A DNA stretch of 64,000 nt from Hallerella sp963652365 (lineage in GTDB: Bacteria > Fibrobacterota > Fibrobacteria > Fibrobacterales > Fibrobacteraceae), in contig CAVJTH010000010.1 of the NCBI GenBank assembly GCA_963652365.1, positions 1-64,000 of the forward strand, read 5' to 3'. A program made the position numbers and the translations under genes. Positions 7,245-15,671 of this stretch are shown in pieces. Under the pieces are notes generated by a model. It was not told where the DNA came from, searched no databases, and saw only the letters and a program-made list of their open reading frames with translations. Within the stretch, counting starts at the first letter, position 1. Each line of letters begins with the position of its first letter.

Positions 7245-8357
7245 ATGAAAAAGTCTTTGTTGTTGATTCTTTGCGCGGCGGTGCTTGCGCTTGCCGCTTC
7301 CCCGAAGGTTTCCAAGGCCTGCTCCAAGGCAAAAGGGGAAAAGGCCTGTTCGGAATCCCTCGTGGAACTTGCGGAACGCGGAAAGTCGGGCGATACGCTT
7401 TCGATAGAGCTCTATGGAAAAACGATCGAGGCGATAAAAAAGAACAAGAAGTTCATGAAGCCCGTGATGGTCAAGGTCGATACGCTTTTGTGGGAACCTT
7501 GCAAGAAGAAGGAAGCCGCGACTTGCCTGGAGGCTTGCACGGCCCGCACCGATTCGTCCTTTTTGCGCGCGGACGCTCCGGATTCAATCGCCTGTGCGGA
7601 AAAGCCTCAAAGGCTCGTGGCGAAAAAGGTCAGCGTTCCGATGCCTTCGCCGATGCAGGTGCTCATGGATTCCTTGAACCGGGACGCTTTCTGGAGTTCG
7701 CCGTTCGAACTCGCGAAACGCTGGATGCTCGCGGCTGACGATACGAACCTTGTACGGCTCGATTCGGCGGCTGCGGAACTCGTGACCGCGGACCCGTCGG
7801 ATTTCGCGATTGCCAGGAAGAAGTTCCACTACTGCAACGCCTTGGGAGATACGCTCAACGCCCTGCTGGATTCCCTGAATGCGCCTGTCCGTTGCCCGGT
7901 CATCGGAAGCGTCACCGATCCGCGCGACGGTCGCGTCTATCGCGTGGAACGCTTTGGCGAAAAAATCTGGATGATAGACAATCTCGCCTTCGATATCCCG
8001 GATTCTTCGGCGTGCTACGACGGCGATTCGCTGAACTGCGAAAAATACGGAAGGCTCTATCCGTTTGATCTGGCGAAACAGGCTTGCCCCGAAGGCTTTC
8101 ACGCGGCGACGGACGAAGACTTCGAAAGCCTTTCCGCAAGAGACGTTGCCGATTTCGCGGTCACGGTCGCTTTTGGCGGGTATTTCAACCAGAACGGGAT
8201 TTGCGCGTTGGCGGGCGAAGGAACCTACTTCTGGACCGCTTCCGAGGAAGACGCTTCGCGCGGATTCGTGCGCAATCTCTTTGCGGACGCGAACGCTCTG
8301 GAAAAGGCCTCGGTCGATAAGAAGTTCGGGCTTTCCGTTCGCTGCGTGCAGGAATAG
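7245..8357 (+). CDS. FISUMP-domain exported protein
   Basis: 370 residues. The signal peptide (residues 1-18) ends near ALAAS. The middle is rich in Lys/Glu and Cys pairs (KACSKAKGEKACS) with no domain I recognise. The last about 150 residues form a FISUMP domain (TIGR02145): DGRVYRVERFGEKIWMIDNL, then YPFDLAKQACPEGFH, YFWTASEED and the closing GLSVRCVQE. This family is expanded in Fibrobacter and is found in secreted or surface proteins of unknown function. The gene follows mosaic repeat block A and has a -10-like box directly before the ATG. Confidence 0.85.
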   Translation: MKKSLLLILCAAVLALAASPKVSKACSKAKGEKACSESLVELAERGKSGDTLSIELYGKTIEAIKKNKKFMKPVMVKVDTLLWEPCKKKEAATCLEACTARTDSSFLRADAPDSIACAEKPQRLVAKKVSVPMPSPMQVLMDSLNRDAFWSSPFELAKRWMLAADDTNLVRLDSAAAELVTADPSDFAIARKKFHYCNALGDTLNALLDSLNAPVRCPVIGSVTDPRDGRVYRVERFGEKIWMIDNLAFDIPDSSACYDGDSLNCEKYGRLYPFDLAKQACPEGFHAATDEDFESLSARDVADFAVTVAFGGYFNQNGICALAGEGTYFWTASEEDASRGFVRNLFADANALEKASVDKKFGLSVRCVQE

Positions 8358-8369
8358 GCTTGGCGCCCG

Positions 8370-9326
8370 ATGGATTTTCGTCCGACATGCGATCTGGAAA
8401 CGTGGAAGGCGCGCCTTTCGCTTTCCGAAAAGGTGCGAAATTTTTTCAAGGGTCGCGGAGTCTTGGAAGTGAACACGCCCGTGCTATCCCGTGCGAGCGG
8501 AACGGATGCGCACCTGGACTATTTCGAGACTCTCGGCAAGCCGACCCGCTATCTGATGACAAGTCCCGAATTTCACTTGAAGCGGCTTCTGGCGGCGGGG
8601 TTCGGGGACATCTTTGAAATCGCGCATGCCTTTCGCGTCGATGAAGTCGGACAAAGGCACAATTCGGAATTCGAGCTGGTGGAATGGTATCGCGTCGGGA
8701 TGCCTTTCGAAATCCTGATGGAAGAAGTCGAGGATCTCGCGACGGAAATTCTCGGAAAGCCGGTGAAGGCGGAGCGTCTTCGCTTTCGCGATGCGTACTT
8801 GCGGTATGCGGGCGTGGATCCGTTTACGGCAAGCGCGGACGACTTTCGACGGGCGCTGAAAAAGCGCGAAGTTCCCGACGTGGAAGGTTCCGATTCGTTT
8901 GTTCGCGAAGACTGGTGGGACTATCTGATGGTGACGCTCGTGGAGCCGCATCTCGGAAAGGAAACTCCGCAGTTTCTGATGGACTATCCCGAAAGCTGCG
9001 CGGCCCTTGCGGAAACCTATGCCAATTCCGCGGGAGATCGTGTGGCGAAACGCTTTGAACTCTATATCGAGAACATGGAGCTCTGCAACGGCTACGAGGA
9101 ACTGACGGATCCCGCCGAGCAGAGACGCCGCCTTGAAGCGGACATCGCGTGGCGCAATGCGCACGGAAAGCCTGTCCCGGCGATTGACGAGAGGTTTCTC
9201 TCCGCGCTGGAGCATGGAATGCCCAAGGCTTCCGGCGTGGCGATGGGACTCGACCGTCTCTACATGCTCGCCTTGGGAAAGAAGAAAATCGAAGAAGTCG
9301 TCCTGTTCATGGACGACAATTCCTGA
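8370..9326 (+). CDS. epmA: Elongation factor P--(R)-beta-lysine ligase (EpmA/GenX/PoxA)
   Basis: 318 residues, the normal length for this stand-alone class II lysyl-tRNA-synthetase paralogue, which lacks the anticodon-binding domain and attaches lysine to EF-P. Class II motifs are present: VNTPVLSRASGTDAHLDYF, the motif 2 region FEIAHAFRVDEVG...HNSEFELVEWY, and motif 3 ASGVAMGLDRLYMLALG. EF-P modification relieves ribosome stalling at polyproline. It starts 12 bases after the FISUMP stop. Its 3' end overlaps the convergent thioredoxin-like gene by 20 bases. Confidence 0.93.
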   Translation: MDFRPTCDLETWKARLSLSEKVRNFFKGRGVLEVNTPVLSRASGTDAHLDYFETLGKPTRYLMTSPEFHLKRLLAAGFGDIFEIAHAFRVDEVGQRHNSEFELVEWYRVGMPFEILMEEVEDLATEILGKPVKAERLRFRDAYLRYAGVDPFTASADDFRRALKKREVPDVEGSDSFVREDWWDYLMVTLVEPHLGKETPQFLMDYPESCAALAETYANSAGDRVAKRFELYIENMELCNGYEELTDPAEQRRRLEADIAWRNAHGKPVPAIDERFLSALEHGMPKASGVAMGLDRLYMLALGKKKIEEVVLFMDDNS

Positions 9327-9783
9327 GCGCTTCTCCGAGCAGCCGGTCGAGCCTTTGCCGGGTTTCTGCCGAATCCAGCGGCCCGATCTTTCTGAGGACG
9401 ATGCTTCCCGAACTGTCGATGAGAAAGTGCGAAGGAATCGCTCGCGGGTGCCCGAACTTTTTCATCAGGGAAAAGTCCCAGTGGATGACCGGATAGGGAA
9501 TTTCCTTTTCGCGGACGAAGTCTTTCATGATGTCTTCCGAATCGTCTTCGTTTACGCCGAGAAAATGTACGCCGCAGGGGGTGTATTCCCTGTATAGCGA
9601 TTTCAGGAGGGGAAGCTCCTGGTTGCAGTAGGCGCACCACGAAGCGTGAAAAACGAAGAGATGGATTCCTTCGTAGCCTTCGATCCGTTCGGGAATGCGG
9701 TCGTAGGCGGCATCGCCGCACGATGTGGCGAAAAGGCACCACAGGAAAAGAAAACCGAACGCGATTCTTGAAAAAAAGTTCAT
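9307..9783 (-). CDS. TlpA-like thioredoxin-fold lipoprotein
   Basis: 158 residues. The signal peptide ends in LFATSC, a lipobox, so it is probably anchored in the envelope. The thioredoxin fold follows with active site FHASWCAYCNQELP and the cis-Pro region AIPSHFLIDSSGSIV. TlpA/ResA proteins are periplasmic thiol reductants, for instance in cytochrome maturation; no such partner is visible nearby. It is divergent from pilT with only 29 bases between starts, and TAAATT lies 9 bases before the ATG on this strand. The 3' end overlaps epmA. Confidence 0.85.
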   Translation of the reverse strand: MNFFSRIAFGFLFLWCLFATSCGDAAYDRIPERIEGYEGIHLFVFHASWCAYCNQELPLLKSLYREYTPCGVHFLGVNEDDSEDIMKDFVREKEIPYPVIHWDFSLMKKFGHPRAIPSHFLIDSSGSIVLRKIGPLDSAETRQRLDRLLGEALRNCRP

Positions 9784-9812
9784 CGAAACTTCAATTTAGT
9801 TATATTCAAGAC
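9784..9812. promoter_or_regulatory. 29-bp divergent promoter region (tlpA-like / pilT)
   Basis: On the plus strand TATATT (9801-9806) lies 6 bases before pilT. On the minus strand TAAATT (9798-9793) lies 9 bases before the TlpA-like gene. Neither side has a Shine-Dalgarno sequence, which fits leaderless transcripts in both directions. Confidence 0.4.
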
Positions 9813-10880
9813 ATGGCATACAATATCCAAGAACTTTTGGCCGAAATGGTGAAGCGTGGCGCTTCGGACTTGCATCTTACCGCGGGGATTCCTCCGATGC
9901 TCCGCTTGGCGGGAAAGCTCGCGCCGATGGGAACGGAAAAGCTTTCCCCGGAAGAGACGATGCGCATGACCTACAGCCTGATGAACGATCTCCAGAAAAA
10001 GTCTTTCGAACAGAACAAGGAATGCGATTTCTCGTTTGGCATCGCGAATCTAGCGCGCTTCCGCGCAAACGCCTACTTGCAACGCGGCTGTGTCGCCCTG
10101 GCGCTTCGAATCATTCCGCTTCGGATCAAGACGTTCAAGGAGCTTGACCTTCCGCCGATTATCGCGGAATTTACGACGCGTCCGTCCGGACTTGTGCTGG
10201 TGACGGGTTCGACGGGTTCCGGCAAATCGACGACGCTCGCCGCCATGATCGACAAGATCAACAAGGAACGGCACGAGCATATCCTGACGATCGAAGATCC
10301 GATCGAATTCCTGCACAAGCACCAGAACTGCATGGTGAACCAGCGCGAAGTCGGAAACGACACGAAGAGCTTTTCCCAGGCGCTCAAGATGGCCTTGCGG
10401 CAAGATCCGGACATTGTCCTCATCGGCGAAATGCGCGATCTCGAAACGATCCGCGCCGCTCTGACGATTGCGGAAACGGGACACTTGACGCTTGCGACTC
10501 TCCATACCAATTCCGCCGTCCAGACGATCAACCGTATCGTGGATGCCTTTCCGCAGGGCGAGCAGCAGACCGTCCGAACCCAGCTGTCGTTCGTGCTCCA
10601 GGGGGTCGCGTGCCAGATGCTCCTTCCGAAGATCGGAGGCGGCCGCGTGATGTGCTACGAGGTGATGAACGTTACCCCGGCGATTCGGGCGCTGATCCGC
10701 GACAACAAGACGCACCAGATCGGTTCGATGATCGAAATCGGGCAGAAGTTTGGAATGAACACGATGAACATGCGGCTCGCGGAACTGGTCCGCCAGGGCA
10801 AGCTGGATCGTTTCGAAGCCGTGGCGAAGTCTCCGGACCCGTCGCAGCTCGAAAAGGATCTCGAAAAGATTGGAGTGTAG
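9813..10880 (+). CDS. pilT: Type IV pilus retraction ATPase PilT
   Basis: 355 residues from ATG 9813 (MAYNIQELL); an in-frame ATG 90 bases upstream would run through the divergent promoter. It is a secretion-superfamily ATPase of the PilT type: N-terminal GASDLHLTAG, Walker A GSTGSGKST at residues 132-140, the Asp box around TIEDPIEF, Walker B DIVLIGEMRD, the His box TLATLHTN, and the PilT signature AIRALIRD...QIGSMIEIG. It powers pilus retraction on the cytoplasmic side of the membrane. pilC follows after 3 bases, so the two form an operon. A -10-like box sits 6 bases before the start. Confidence 0.95.
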   Translation: MAYNIQELLAEMVKRGASDLHLTAGIPPMLRLAGKLAPMGTEKLSPEETMRMTYSLMNDLQKKSFEQNKECDFSFGIANLARFRANAYLQRGCVALALRIIPLRIKTFKELDLPPIIAEFTTRPSGLVLVTGSTGSGKSTTLAAMIDKINKERHEHILTIEDPIEFLHKHQNCMVNQREVGNDTKSFSQALKMALRQDPDIVLIGEMRDLETIRAALTIAETGHLTLATLHTNSAVQTINRIVDAFPQGEQQTVRTQLSFVLQGVACQMLLPKIGGGRVMCYEVMNVTPAIRALIRDNKTHQIGSMIEIGQKFGMNTMNMRLAELVRQGKLDRFEAVAKSPDPSQLEKDLEKIGV

Positions 10881-10883
10881 CCG

Positions 10884-12086
10884 ATGCCCGTTTTTCTCTA
10901 CAAGGCCCAGAATACCCAGGGCAACCAGTTCGACGGCGAAATCGAGGCGAAGTCGAAGCAGGATGCGGAATCGCTGCTGCGTCGCAAGCATCTGGTCGTG
11001 AACAGCATCAAGCGCAAGCCGATCGAAATCAAGATCCAGATCGGTTCGGGCATCAAGTCGAAGGACGTTTCCCGCTTTACGCGCATGTTCAGCTCGATGA
11101 CCTCGGCAGGACTTCCGATGCTCCAGTGCCTGAACATTCTGGAAGAGCAGATGGAAAATCCCGCGATGAAGTCGGTCGTTCACAAGCTCACCATGTCGAT
11201 CAGCGGCGGTTCGAGCCTTGCCGATGCGCTGGCGCAGCATCCTAAGGTCTTCGACAAGCTGTATTGCAACATGGTCGCGGCAGGCGAAGCGGGCGGCATT
11301 CTCGACGGAATCCTCTTGCGTCTCGCGGATTACCAGGAAGCGAACGAGCGTCTTGTCCGCAAGGTGAAAAAGGCCTTGACGTATCCGGTGATGGTCGCTA
11401 TCGTGGCGGTCATTGTCGTGATTCTCATGCTGTCGTTTGTCGTGCCGACCTTTGCCCAAACGTTCATGGAAGCGGGCGGGGAACTTCCGTGGCCTACGCA
11501 GGTCGTGATGAATCTTTCCGATGGCATTCGGGACTATGCGGCTTTCTGGGTCCTGGGAGCGGTCGCGATTGTCGTCGCCTTCAAGGTGGTGATGAAAGTC
11601 CCGAAGCTGCACCTGGCATGGGACAGGATGATGCTCAAGGTGCCGAAGCTCGGCGATCTGCAGGTGAAAAGTGCCGTGGCGCGGTTCAGCCGGACGCTTG
11701 GTACGCTCCTCAACGCGGGCGTCTCGGTCACGGAAGCGTTGCAGGTGACGGCGAAGACCTCGGGAAACCTGGCCGTGGAAAGCGCGATCATGAAGATTGC
11801 GGTGGGGCTTGCCGGCGGAAAGAGCATCGTGGAACCGATGAAGGAGACGAAAATCTTCCCGGCGATGGTCGTCCAGATGGTCGGTGTCGGCGAAAAAACG
11901 GGACAGCTCGGGGGAATGCTCTTGAAGGTGGCCGATTTTTACGACGAAGAAGTCGATGCGGCGATCGATGCCGTGACCTCGATGCTCGAACCCCTGATCA
12001 TGGTGTTCCTCGGCGGAGCGGTCGGCTTCCTGATGATCGCGATGTACATGCCTATCTTTAGCATGTCCGATGCGGTTCAAGGGTGA
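10884..12086 (+). CDS. pilC: Type IV pilus inner-membrane platform protein PilC
   Basis: 400 residues, standard for the GspF/PilC family. It has two T2SSF domains, each with a long hydrophobic helix: LTYPVMVAIVAVIVVILMLS in the middle and the C-terminal MVFLGGAVGFLMIAMYMPIF. The signature FTRMFSSMTSAGLPMLQCLN opens the first domain, and the second repeats the pattern with FSRTLGTLLNAGVSVTEAL. It forms the platform on which the PilB/PilT motors act. It sits directly behind pilT; pilB and pilin genes are not in the window. A hairpin at 12132 probably ends the transcript. Confidence 0.93.
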   Translation: MPVFLYKAQNTQGNQFDGEIEAKSKQDAESLLRRKHLVVNSIKRKPIEIKIQIGSGIKSKDVSRFTRMFSSMTSAGLPMLQCLNILEEQMENPAMKSVVHKLTMSISGGSSLADALAQHPKVFDKLYCNMVAAGEAGGILDGILLRLADYQEANERLVRKVKKALTYPVMVAIVAVIVVILMLSFVVPTFAQTFMEAGGELPWPTQVVMNLSDGIRDYAAFWVLGAVAIVVAFKVVMKVPKLHLAWDRMMLKVPKLGDLQVKSAVARFSRTLGTLLNAGVSVTEALQVTAKTSGNLAVESAIMKIAVGLAGGKSIVEPMKETKIFPAMVVQMVGVGEKTGQLGGMLLKVADFYDEEVDAAIDAVTSMLEPLIMVFLGGAVGFLMIAMYMPIFSMSDAVQG

Positions 12087-12131
12087 TTAATCGCCCGACG
12101 TGATCGATTAATCGCTTTTTCCGGAAAGAAG

Positions 12132-12168
12132 AACGGCGTTTCTGAACAAGAAATGCCGTTTCTGTTTT
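12132..12168 (+). terminator. Terminator after pilTC
   Basis: A 12-bp stem (12132-12143 with 12149-12160, one G-T pair) with a 5-base loop is followed by TCTGTTTT. It lies directly upstream of the sigma-54 promoter, so it could also affect spoVG activation. Confidence 0.5.
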
Positions 12169-12183
12169 GGCACGGCTTTTGCA
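12168..12183 (+). promoter_or_regulatory. Sigma-54 (-24/-12) promoter of spoVG
   Basis: TGGCACG-N4-TTGCA matches the RpoN consensus at every key position: GG at 12169-12170 and GC at 12181-12182, separated by 10 bases. Transcription would start near 12194, about 35 bases before spoVG. No comparable sigma-70 hexamers are obvious here. Confidence 0.7.
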
Positions 12184-12228
12184 ATAGAAGAGGCATCCCG
12201 ATGTTGGGAATTAAAGATGGAGGCTTCT

Positions 12229-12570
12229 ATGCCAAAGACAAAGTCGGCGACTGCCGTAGAAGGAAAGCAACCGAAGGTTTCGGAATTTGACTGCCTGGTC
12301 GTGACGAATGTTCGCGTCTATCCGTTCAAGGAAGGGATGAACATGGGACACATCAAGGCGCTTGCCCGCGTGACGCTGAACGACCAGTTCGAGCTGACCC
12401 AGCTGCGCGTGATGGACGGGGAAAACGGGCTGTTTGTCGGCTATCCGAACGATCCGTTCTACAAGGGCGAGGAATATCGCAGCATCTTCTTTCCGATTAC
12501 GCGGGAATGCCGCGAACACATCGAAAACTGCATTCTCGAAAAATACCAGCAGGCGATAGCCGCCGCGTAG
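12229..12570 (+). CDS. spoVG: SpoVG-family RNA/DNA-binding regulator
   Basis: 113 residues from ATG 12229, chosen because GGAGG (12219-12223) lies 5 bases upstream; ATG 12217 overlaps that site. The core matches SpoVG: VTNVRVYPF, MGHIKALARVTLND, LRVMDGENGLFVGYPN and the block around RSIFFPITRECREHIE. SpoVG proteins are small site-specific nucleic-acid-binding regulators outside sporulating species too. The gene has its own sigma-54-type promoter and sits 7 bases before comM, so both may be transcribed together. Confidence 0.9.
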   Translation: MPKTKSATAVEGKQPKVSEFDCLVVTNVRVYPFKEGMNMGHIKALARVTLNDQFELTQLRVMDGENGLFVGYPNDPFYKGEEYRSIFFPITRECREHIENCILEKYQQAIAAA

Positions 12571-12577
12571 GTGTCCC

Positions 12578-14131
12578 GTGTTCCAGAGGATTCGCACCAG
12601 CTGCCTGCTCGGAATCAAGGCGATTCCGGTAAATGTCGAAGTCGATTCGTCGGCGGGACTTCCCGGTTTTACGCTTGTCGGATTGCCGGATAACGCTGTC
12701 CGCGAATCCAGGGAACGCGTTGTTTCGAGTATCAGAAGCTCCGGCTTTGCCGCTTCGGGGAGCCGAATGACGGTGAACCTTTCGCCCGCGGACTTGCGGA
12801 AGGAGGGAACATCCCTGGATTTGCCGCTGGCTATCGGAATGCTGATCGCTAGCGAAGAAATCCAGGCGAAACATCCGGAGCGCTTTGTGTTTCTAGGCGA
12901 ACTTTCGCTCGACGGGCGCGTCAAGGCTGTACATGGCGTCTTGTCCGTGGCGATGAGCCTTTCAAAAAAAGACGATATCTTGGTGGTACCGAGGGAGAAC
13001 GTCGCCGAGGCGAGCCTTGTTTCGGGGCTTTCCATTGTTGGGGTATCGACCCTTGCGGAATGTATCGCGGCGATAGCGCCGGGTTCGGAGGTTATCCCCG
13101 TGCGGGCTGGCGGCATTTCGCATCGGGTCATGGCGACGGACTCCTCGGTACCGGATTTCCGTTCGGTGATGGGAATGGACGGTGTCAAGCGGGCCTTGGA
13201 AATCGCGGCCGCTGGCGCCCATAACTTTTTACTGGTCGGCTCTCCGGGTTCCGGTAAGACGTTTTCGGCGCGCTGCCTGCCTGGAATCTTGCCGCCGATG
13301 ACCGACGAAGAAATCCTGGAATGCATGCGCATCTATTCTTCCTTGCGGGTGCTCGGCGAAGAGGATCCCGAAAAGCTCTTGAATTCTCGGCCGTTTCGCT
13401 CTCCGCATCATTCGTCATCGATGATCGCTCTTGTCGGCGGAGGTCCGCGGCTTCGGCCCGGCGAAGCGAGCCTTGCTCACCACGGAGTCCTTTTCCTGGA
13501 CGAGCTTCCGGAATTTAACCGGAATGTCCTGGAAGCGTTGCGCGAGCCGATGGAAGACGGAATAATCCGAATCAGCCGGGCGAGCGGAACCGTGGCGTGG
13601 CCCGCCCGGTTCATGATGGGCGCGGCGATGAATCCCTGTCCGTGCGGCTATTCCATGGACCCGAAGCGGGAATGCACGTGTCTGCCGGATTCCGTTCGGA
13701 GATACCGACAGCGTGTTTCGGGCCCGATGCTCGACCGGATAGACATCCAGGTCGCGGTTCCCACGATGGATCCCCAGAACCTGATGCGGATGCCGACAGG
13801 GGAAAGCTCCTTTCAAATCCGGGAGCGCGTTGTCGCCGCGAGAAAGGTCCAGCTAGGACGGTTTGTCCGTGGCAAGATCCATTCCAATGCGGAGATGAAC
13901 AGCGACGAAACGAAAGCGTTTGCGAAGATGTCCGTTTCCACGGAACGCTTTGCCGTTTCCGCGGCCGAAAGAATGCAGCTCAGCGCCCGAGGCTATTACC
14001 GGATGCTCAAGGTGGCGCGGACGATTGCCGACTTGCGTGCCGTGAACGACTGTTCGAAGACCGTTCCGGTGGAATGTTCCGACATTGCGGAAGCGTTGCG
14101 CTTTCGGGCCTTTTCAGGGATTGCCGGGTGA
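12578..14131 (+). CDS. comM: YifB/ComM-family Mg-chelatase-like AAA+ ATPase
   Basis: 517 residues from GTG 12578. Order of domains: N-terminal LonB-like/ChlI domain (VEVDSSAGLPGFTLVGLPDN, residues 15-35), Mg-chelatase AAA+ core with Walker A GSPGSGKT and Walker B VLFLDELPEF, the loop NPCPCGY, and a C-terminal helical domain ending QLSARGYYRMLKVARTIADL. ComM is a branch-migration helicase that helps integrate donor DNA during natural transformation, which fits the pilT-pilC genes nearby, though competence is not shown. Its 3' end overlaps folB, which runs the other way. Confidence 0.92.
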   Translation: MFQRIRTSCLLGIKAIPVNVEVDSSAGLPGFTLVGLPDNAVRESRERVVSSIRSSGFAASGSRMTVNLSPADLRKEGTSLDLPLAIGMLIASEEIQAKHPERFVFLGELSLDGRVKAVHGVLSVAMSLSKKDDILVVPRENVAEASLVSGLSIVGVSTLAECIAAIAPGSEVIPVRAGGISHRVMATDSSVPDFRSVMGMDGVKRALEIAAAGAHNFLLVGSPGSGKTFSARCLPGILPPMTDEEILECMRIYSSLRVLGEEDPEKLLNSRPFRSPHHSSSMIALVGGGPRLRPGEASLAHHGVLFLDELPEFNRNVLEALREPMEDGIIRISRASGTVAWPARFMMGAAMNPCPCGYSMDPKRECTCLPDSVRRYRQRVSGPMLDRIDIQVAVPTMDPQNLMRMPTGESSFQIRERVVAARKVQLGRFVRGKIHSNAEMNSDETKAFAKMSVSTERFAVSAAERMQLSARGYYRMLKVARTIADLRAVNDCSKTVPVECSDIAEALRFRAFSGIAG

Positions 14132-14494
14132 GCGTTCCAGGCGAATCTCGGCGGCGGAGCATCGTGCTCCAGAAATCGCCTCCGGCTTTTCGATGCGGAC
14201 CCAGGCGGCGGAAATGTTCGGAGACTTTTCGAGAAGTCGCTGCGCGGAACGATACGCCAGGGTTTCGACGAGCGTAAAGCGGGACTTCTGGATGAATGTG
14301 ATCAGGTCTTCGGAAAGTTGCGCGTAATCGACCGTCTTTTCCAGCGAATCGCCTTGCGCGATTCCAGAAAAATCCATCCAGAGAGAAAAACTCAGCCGGA
14401 CTGGCTGTGGCCGTTCCCGCTCAAAGGAAAAGGCTCCGAGAATCGTTTCGAAGCCTATGTCCAGAACGGAAATCTTTCCGGTTTCGCTTACCAT
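14114..14494 (-). CDS. folB: Dihydroneopterin aldolase-like protein (FolB)
   Basis: 126 residues, normal size for FolB. Motifs include DIGFETILGAFSFERERPQ (substrate-binding region), TVDYAQLSEDL and the Glu in TLVETLAYRSAQRLLE. FolB converts 7,8-dihydroneopterin in folate synthesis. The pattern ILGAFSFER keeps the family's I-G-x-x-x-x-E-R shape. It overlaps comM at the 3' end by 18 bases and the upstream gene by 7 bases, so it is coupled to that exported protein. No other folate genes are nearby. Confidence 0.8.
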   Translation of the reverse strand: MVSETGKISVLDIGFETILGAFSFERERPQPVRLSFSLWMDFSGIAQGDSLEKTVDYAQLSEDLITFIQKSRFTLVETLAYRSAQRLLEKSPNISAAWVRIEKPEAISGARCSAAEIRLERSPGNP

Positions 14495-15573
14495 GTAAAG
14501 AGAACGATGGAGCCCGCAATCGATGCTGCCGCGATGCCGAACCAGATGTTTCGCGCCATGGAGTAGGAATCCATCGCGTCCTTGTTCTTCTTGTTGCGGG
14601 AGCTTAGATCGCTTAGCGCGGACGTCTTGTCGTTCATTTCGTACCAGAGCATCGCTTCATAGCAACCGTTCTTTCCTCCGCACGCGGTTTCGATGTTTTT
14701 CTTGTGGCTGCTGATCAGTCCGTTCAAGTCGTCGTGGGCGGACTTTGCGTCATTGTACTGGATCTGGTCGTAGATGCCGACCCCGATTCCCGCTGCCGCG
14801 ATGCCGACAAGTCCCCAGGCGCTCCACTTGCGAATTTCATCCGCGACGCCGAACCGGTCCGTTACGTCGTTTGCCGCGCTGCGCGCCGCATAGTCTTCCT
14901 CGTTCGCATAGGATGCCGTTTCGCCAACGTCGCCCTGGACGTCGTAGGTACCTTCTTCTTCTTCGCAGTCCGGATCGTCATCGTCGCAGTATTCATCTTC
15001 CTCGGTTGCCGACGAGGAGGAGCTTTCGACGGTTGCGAATACGGCTTCTTCGGAACTCGAAGAGGATTCGATCGCTTCGGAGCTGGAACTTTCCGGCGCG
15101 TTTTCGGGGACTAGCTCGATGACCTTGACCCCGCGGTGAAGGTACATCTGGCTCACGCCTTCCGCATAGATCGCCGTTCCGTCGAAATAGACTTTTTCGA
15201 TGTCGGCGTTTGCGTCCGCGTCGGAACTTGCGTAGGCCTTCGCCTTGACCGCGAAGCCGTAAGCGATTCCATCGGGAAGCTTGAATGACGACAGACTCGC
15301 CTTGTCCGAACCTTCGCGTCCTTCGTAAAGCTGGTATGTGGTCGGGGTCTCGCCAAACGGGTCTTCGAATTTCTGCCTGACATAGAAACGCCCTGCCTGG
15401 ACGTTTTCCACGGTTCCCGAAGTGGAAATCTTCAGGGAACCGCCAAATTCCGCGTCGATGTATTGGTCTGGCGTACCGACTTCGTCGCCAGAAAAGCTCT
15501 GGATGGTGTAGTTATCGGCAGCAAAGGCGGCTATGGCTAAAATGCCGATAAGAGCGAATCGCGTTGACTTCAT
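14488..15573 (-). CDS. Exported protein with acidic/poly-Ser linker and two C-terminal membrane segments
   Basis: 361 residues from ATG 15573, with GGAG 7 bases upstream. A signal peptide (residues 1-18) ends at AAFAAD. Residues 19-160 look like a beta-rich domain. A linker with Ser runs (APESSSSEAIESSSSSEEA) and Asp/Glu runs (CDDDDPDCEEEE) follows. Near the C-terminus are two hydrophobic helices (WGLVGIAAAGIGVGIYDQ and IWFGIAAASIAGSIVLF) separated by about 80 polar residues. Poly-Ser linkers are typical of exported Fibrobacter proteins. I do not recognise the family. It is coupled to folB. Confidence 0.75.
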   Translation of the reverse strand: MKSTRFALIGILAIAAFAADNYTIQSFSGDEVGTPDQYIDAEFGGSLKISTSGTVENVQAGRFYVRQKFEDPFGETPTTYQLYEGREGSDKASLSSFKLPDGIAYGFAVKAKAYASSDADANADIEKVYFDGTAIYAEGVSQMYLHRGVKVIELVPENAPESSSSEAIESSSSSEEAVFATVESSSSSATEEDEYCDDDDPDCEEEEGTYDVQGDVGETASYANEEDYAARSAANDVTDRFGVADEIRKWSAWGLVGIAAAGIGVGIYDQIQYNDAKSAHDDLNGLISSHKKNIETACGGKNGCYEAMLWYEMNDKTSALSDLSSRNKKNKDAMDSYSMARNIWFGIAAASIAGSIVLFTW

Positions 15574-15671
15574 GCGTGAACTCCACAATAAATATCTGCA
15601 ACAAATATATATAATCCTGTTTTGGGGCGGTTGTCCCTTGAAAATTTTCTAGCTTGCTTGGCGAAAAAACG

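Noticed and set aside
8384..8476. Short Arg-rich frames on both strands around 7900-8500
   Set aside because: They are alternative-frame readings of the FISUMP and epmA genes with no start signals.
10050..12080. 676-codon open frame on the minus strand opposite pilT/pilC
   Set aside because: It is antisense to two certain genes. Its His/Arg/Asp-rich composition is what the complement of GC-rich coding sequence gives.
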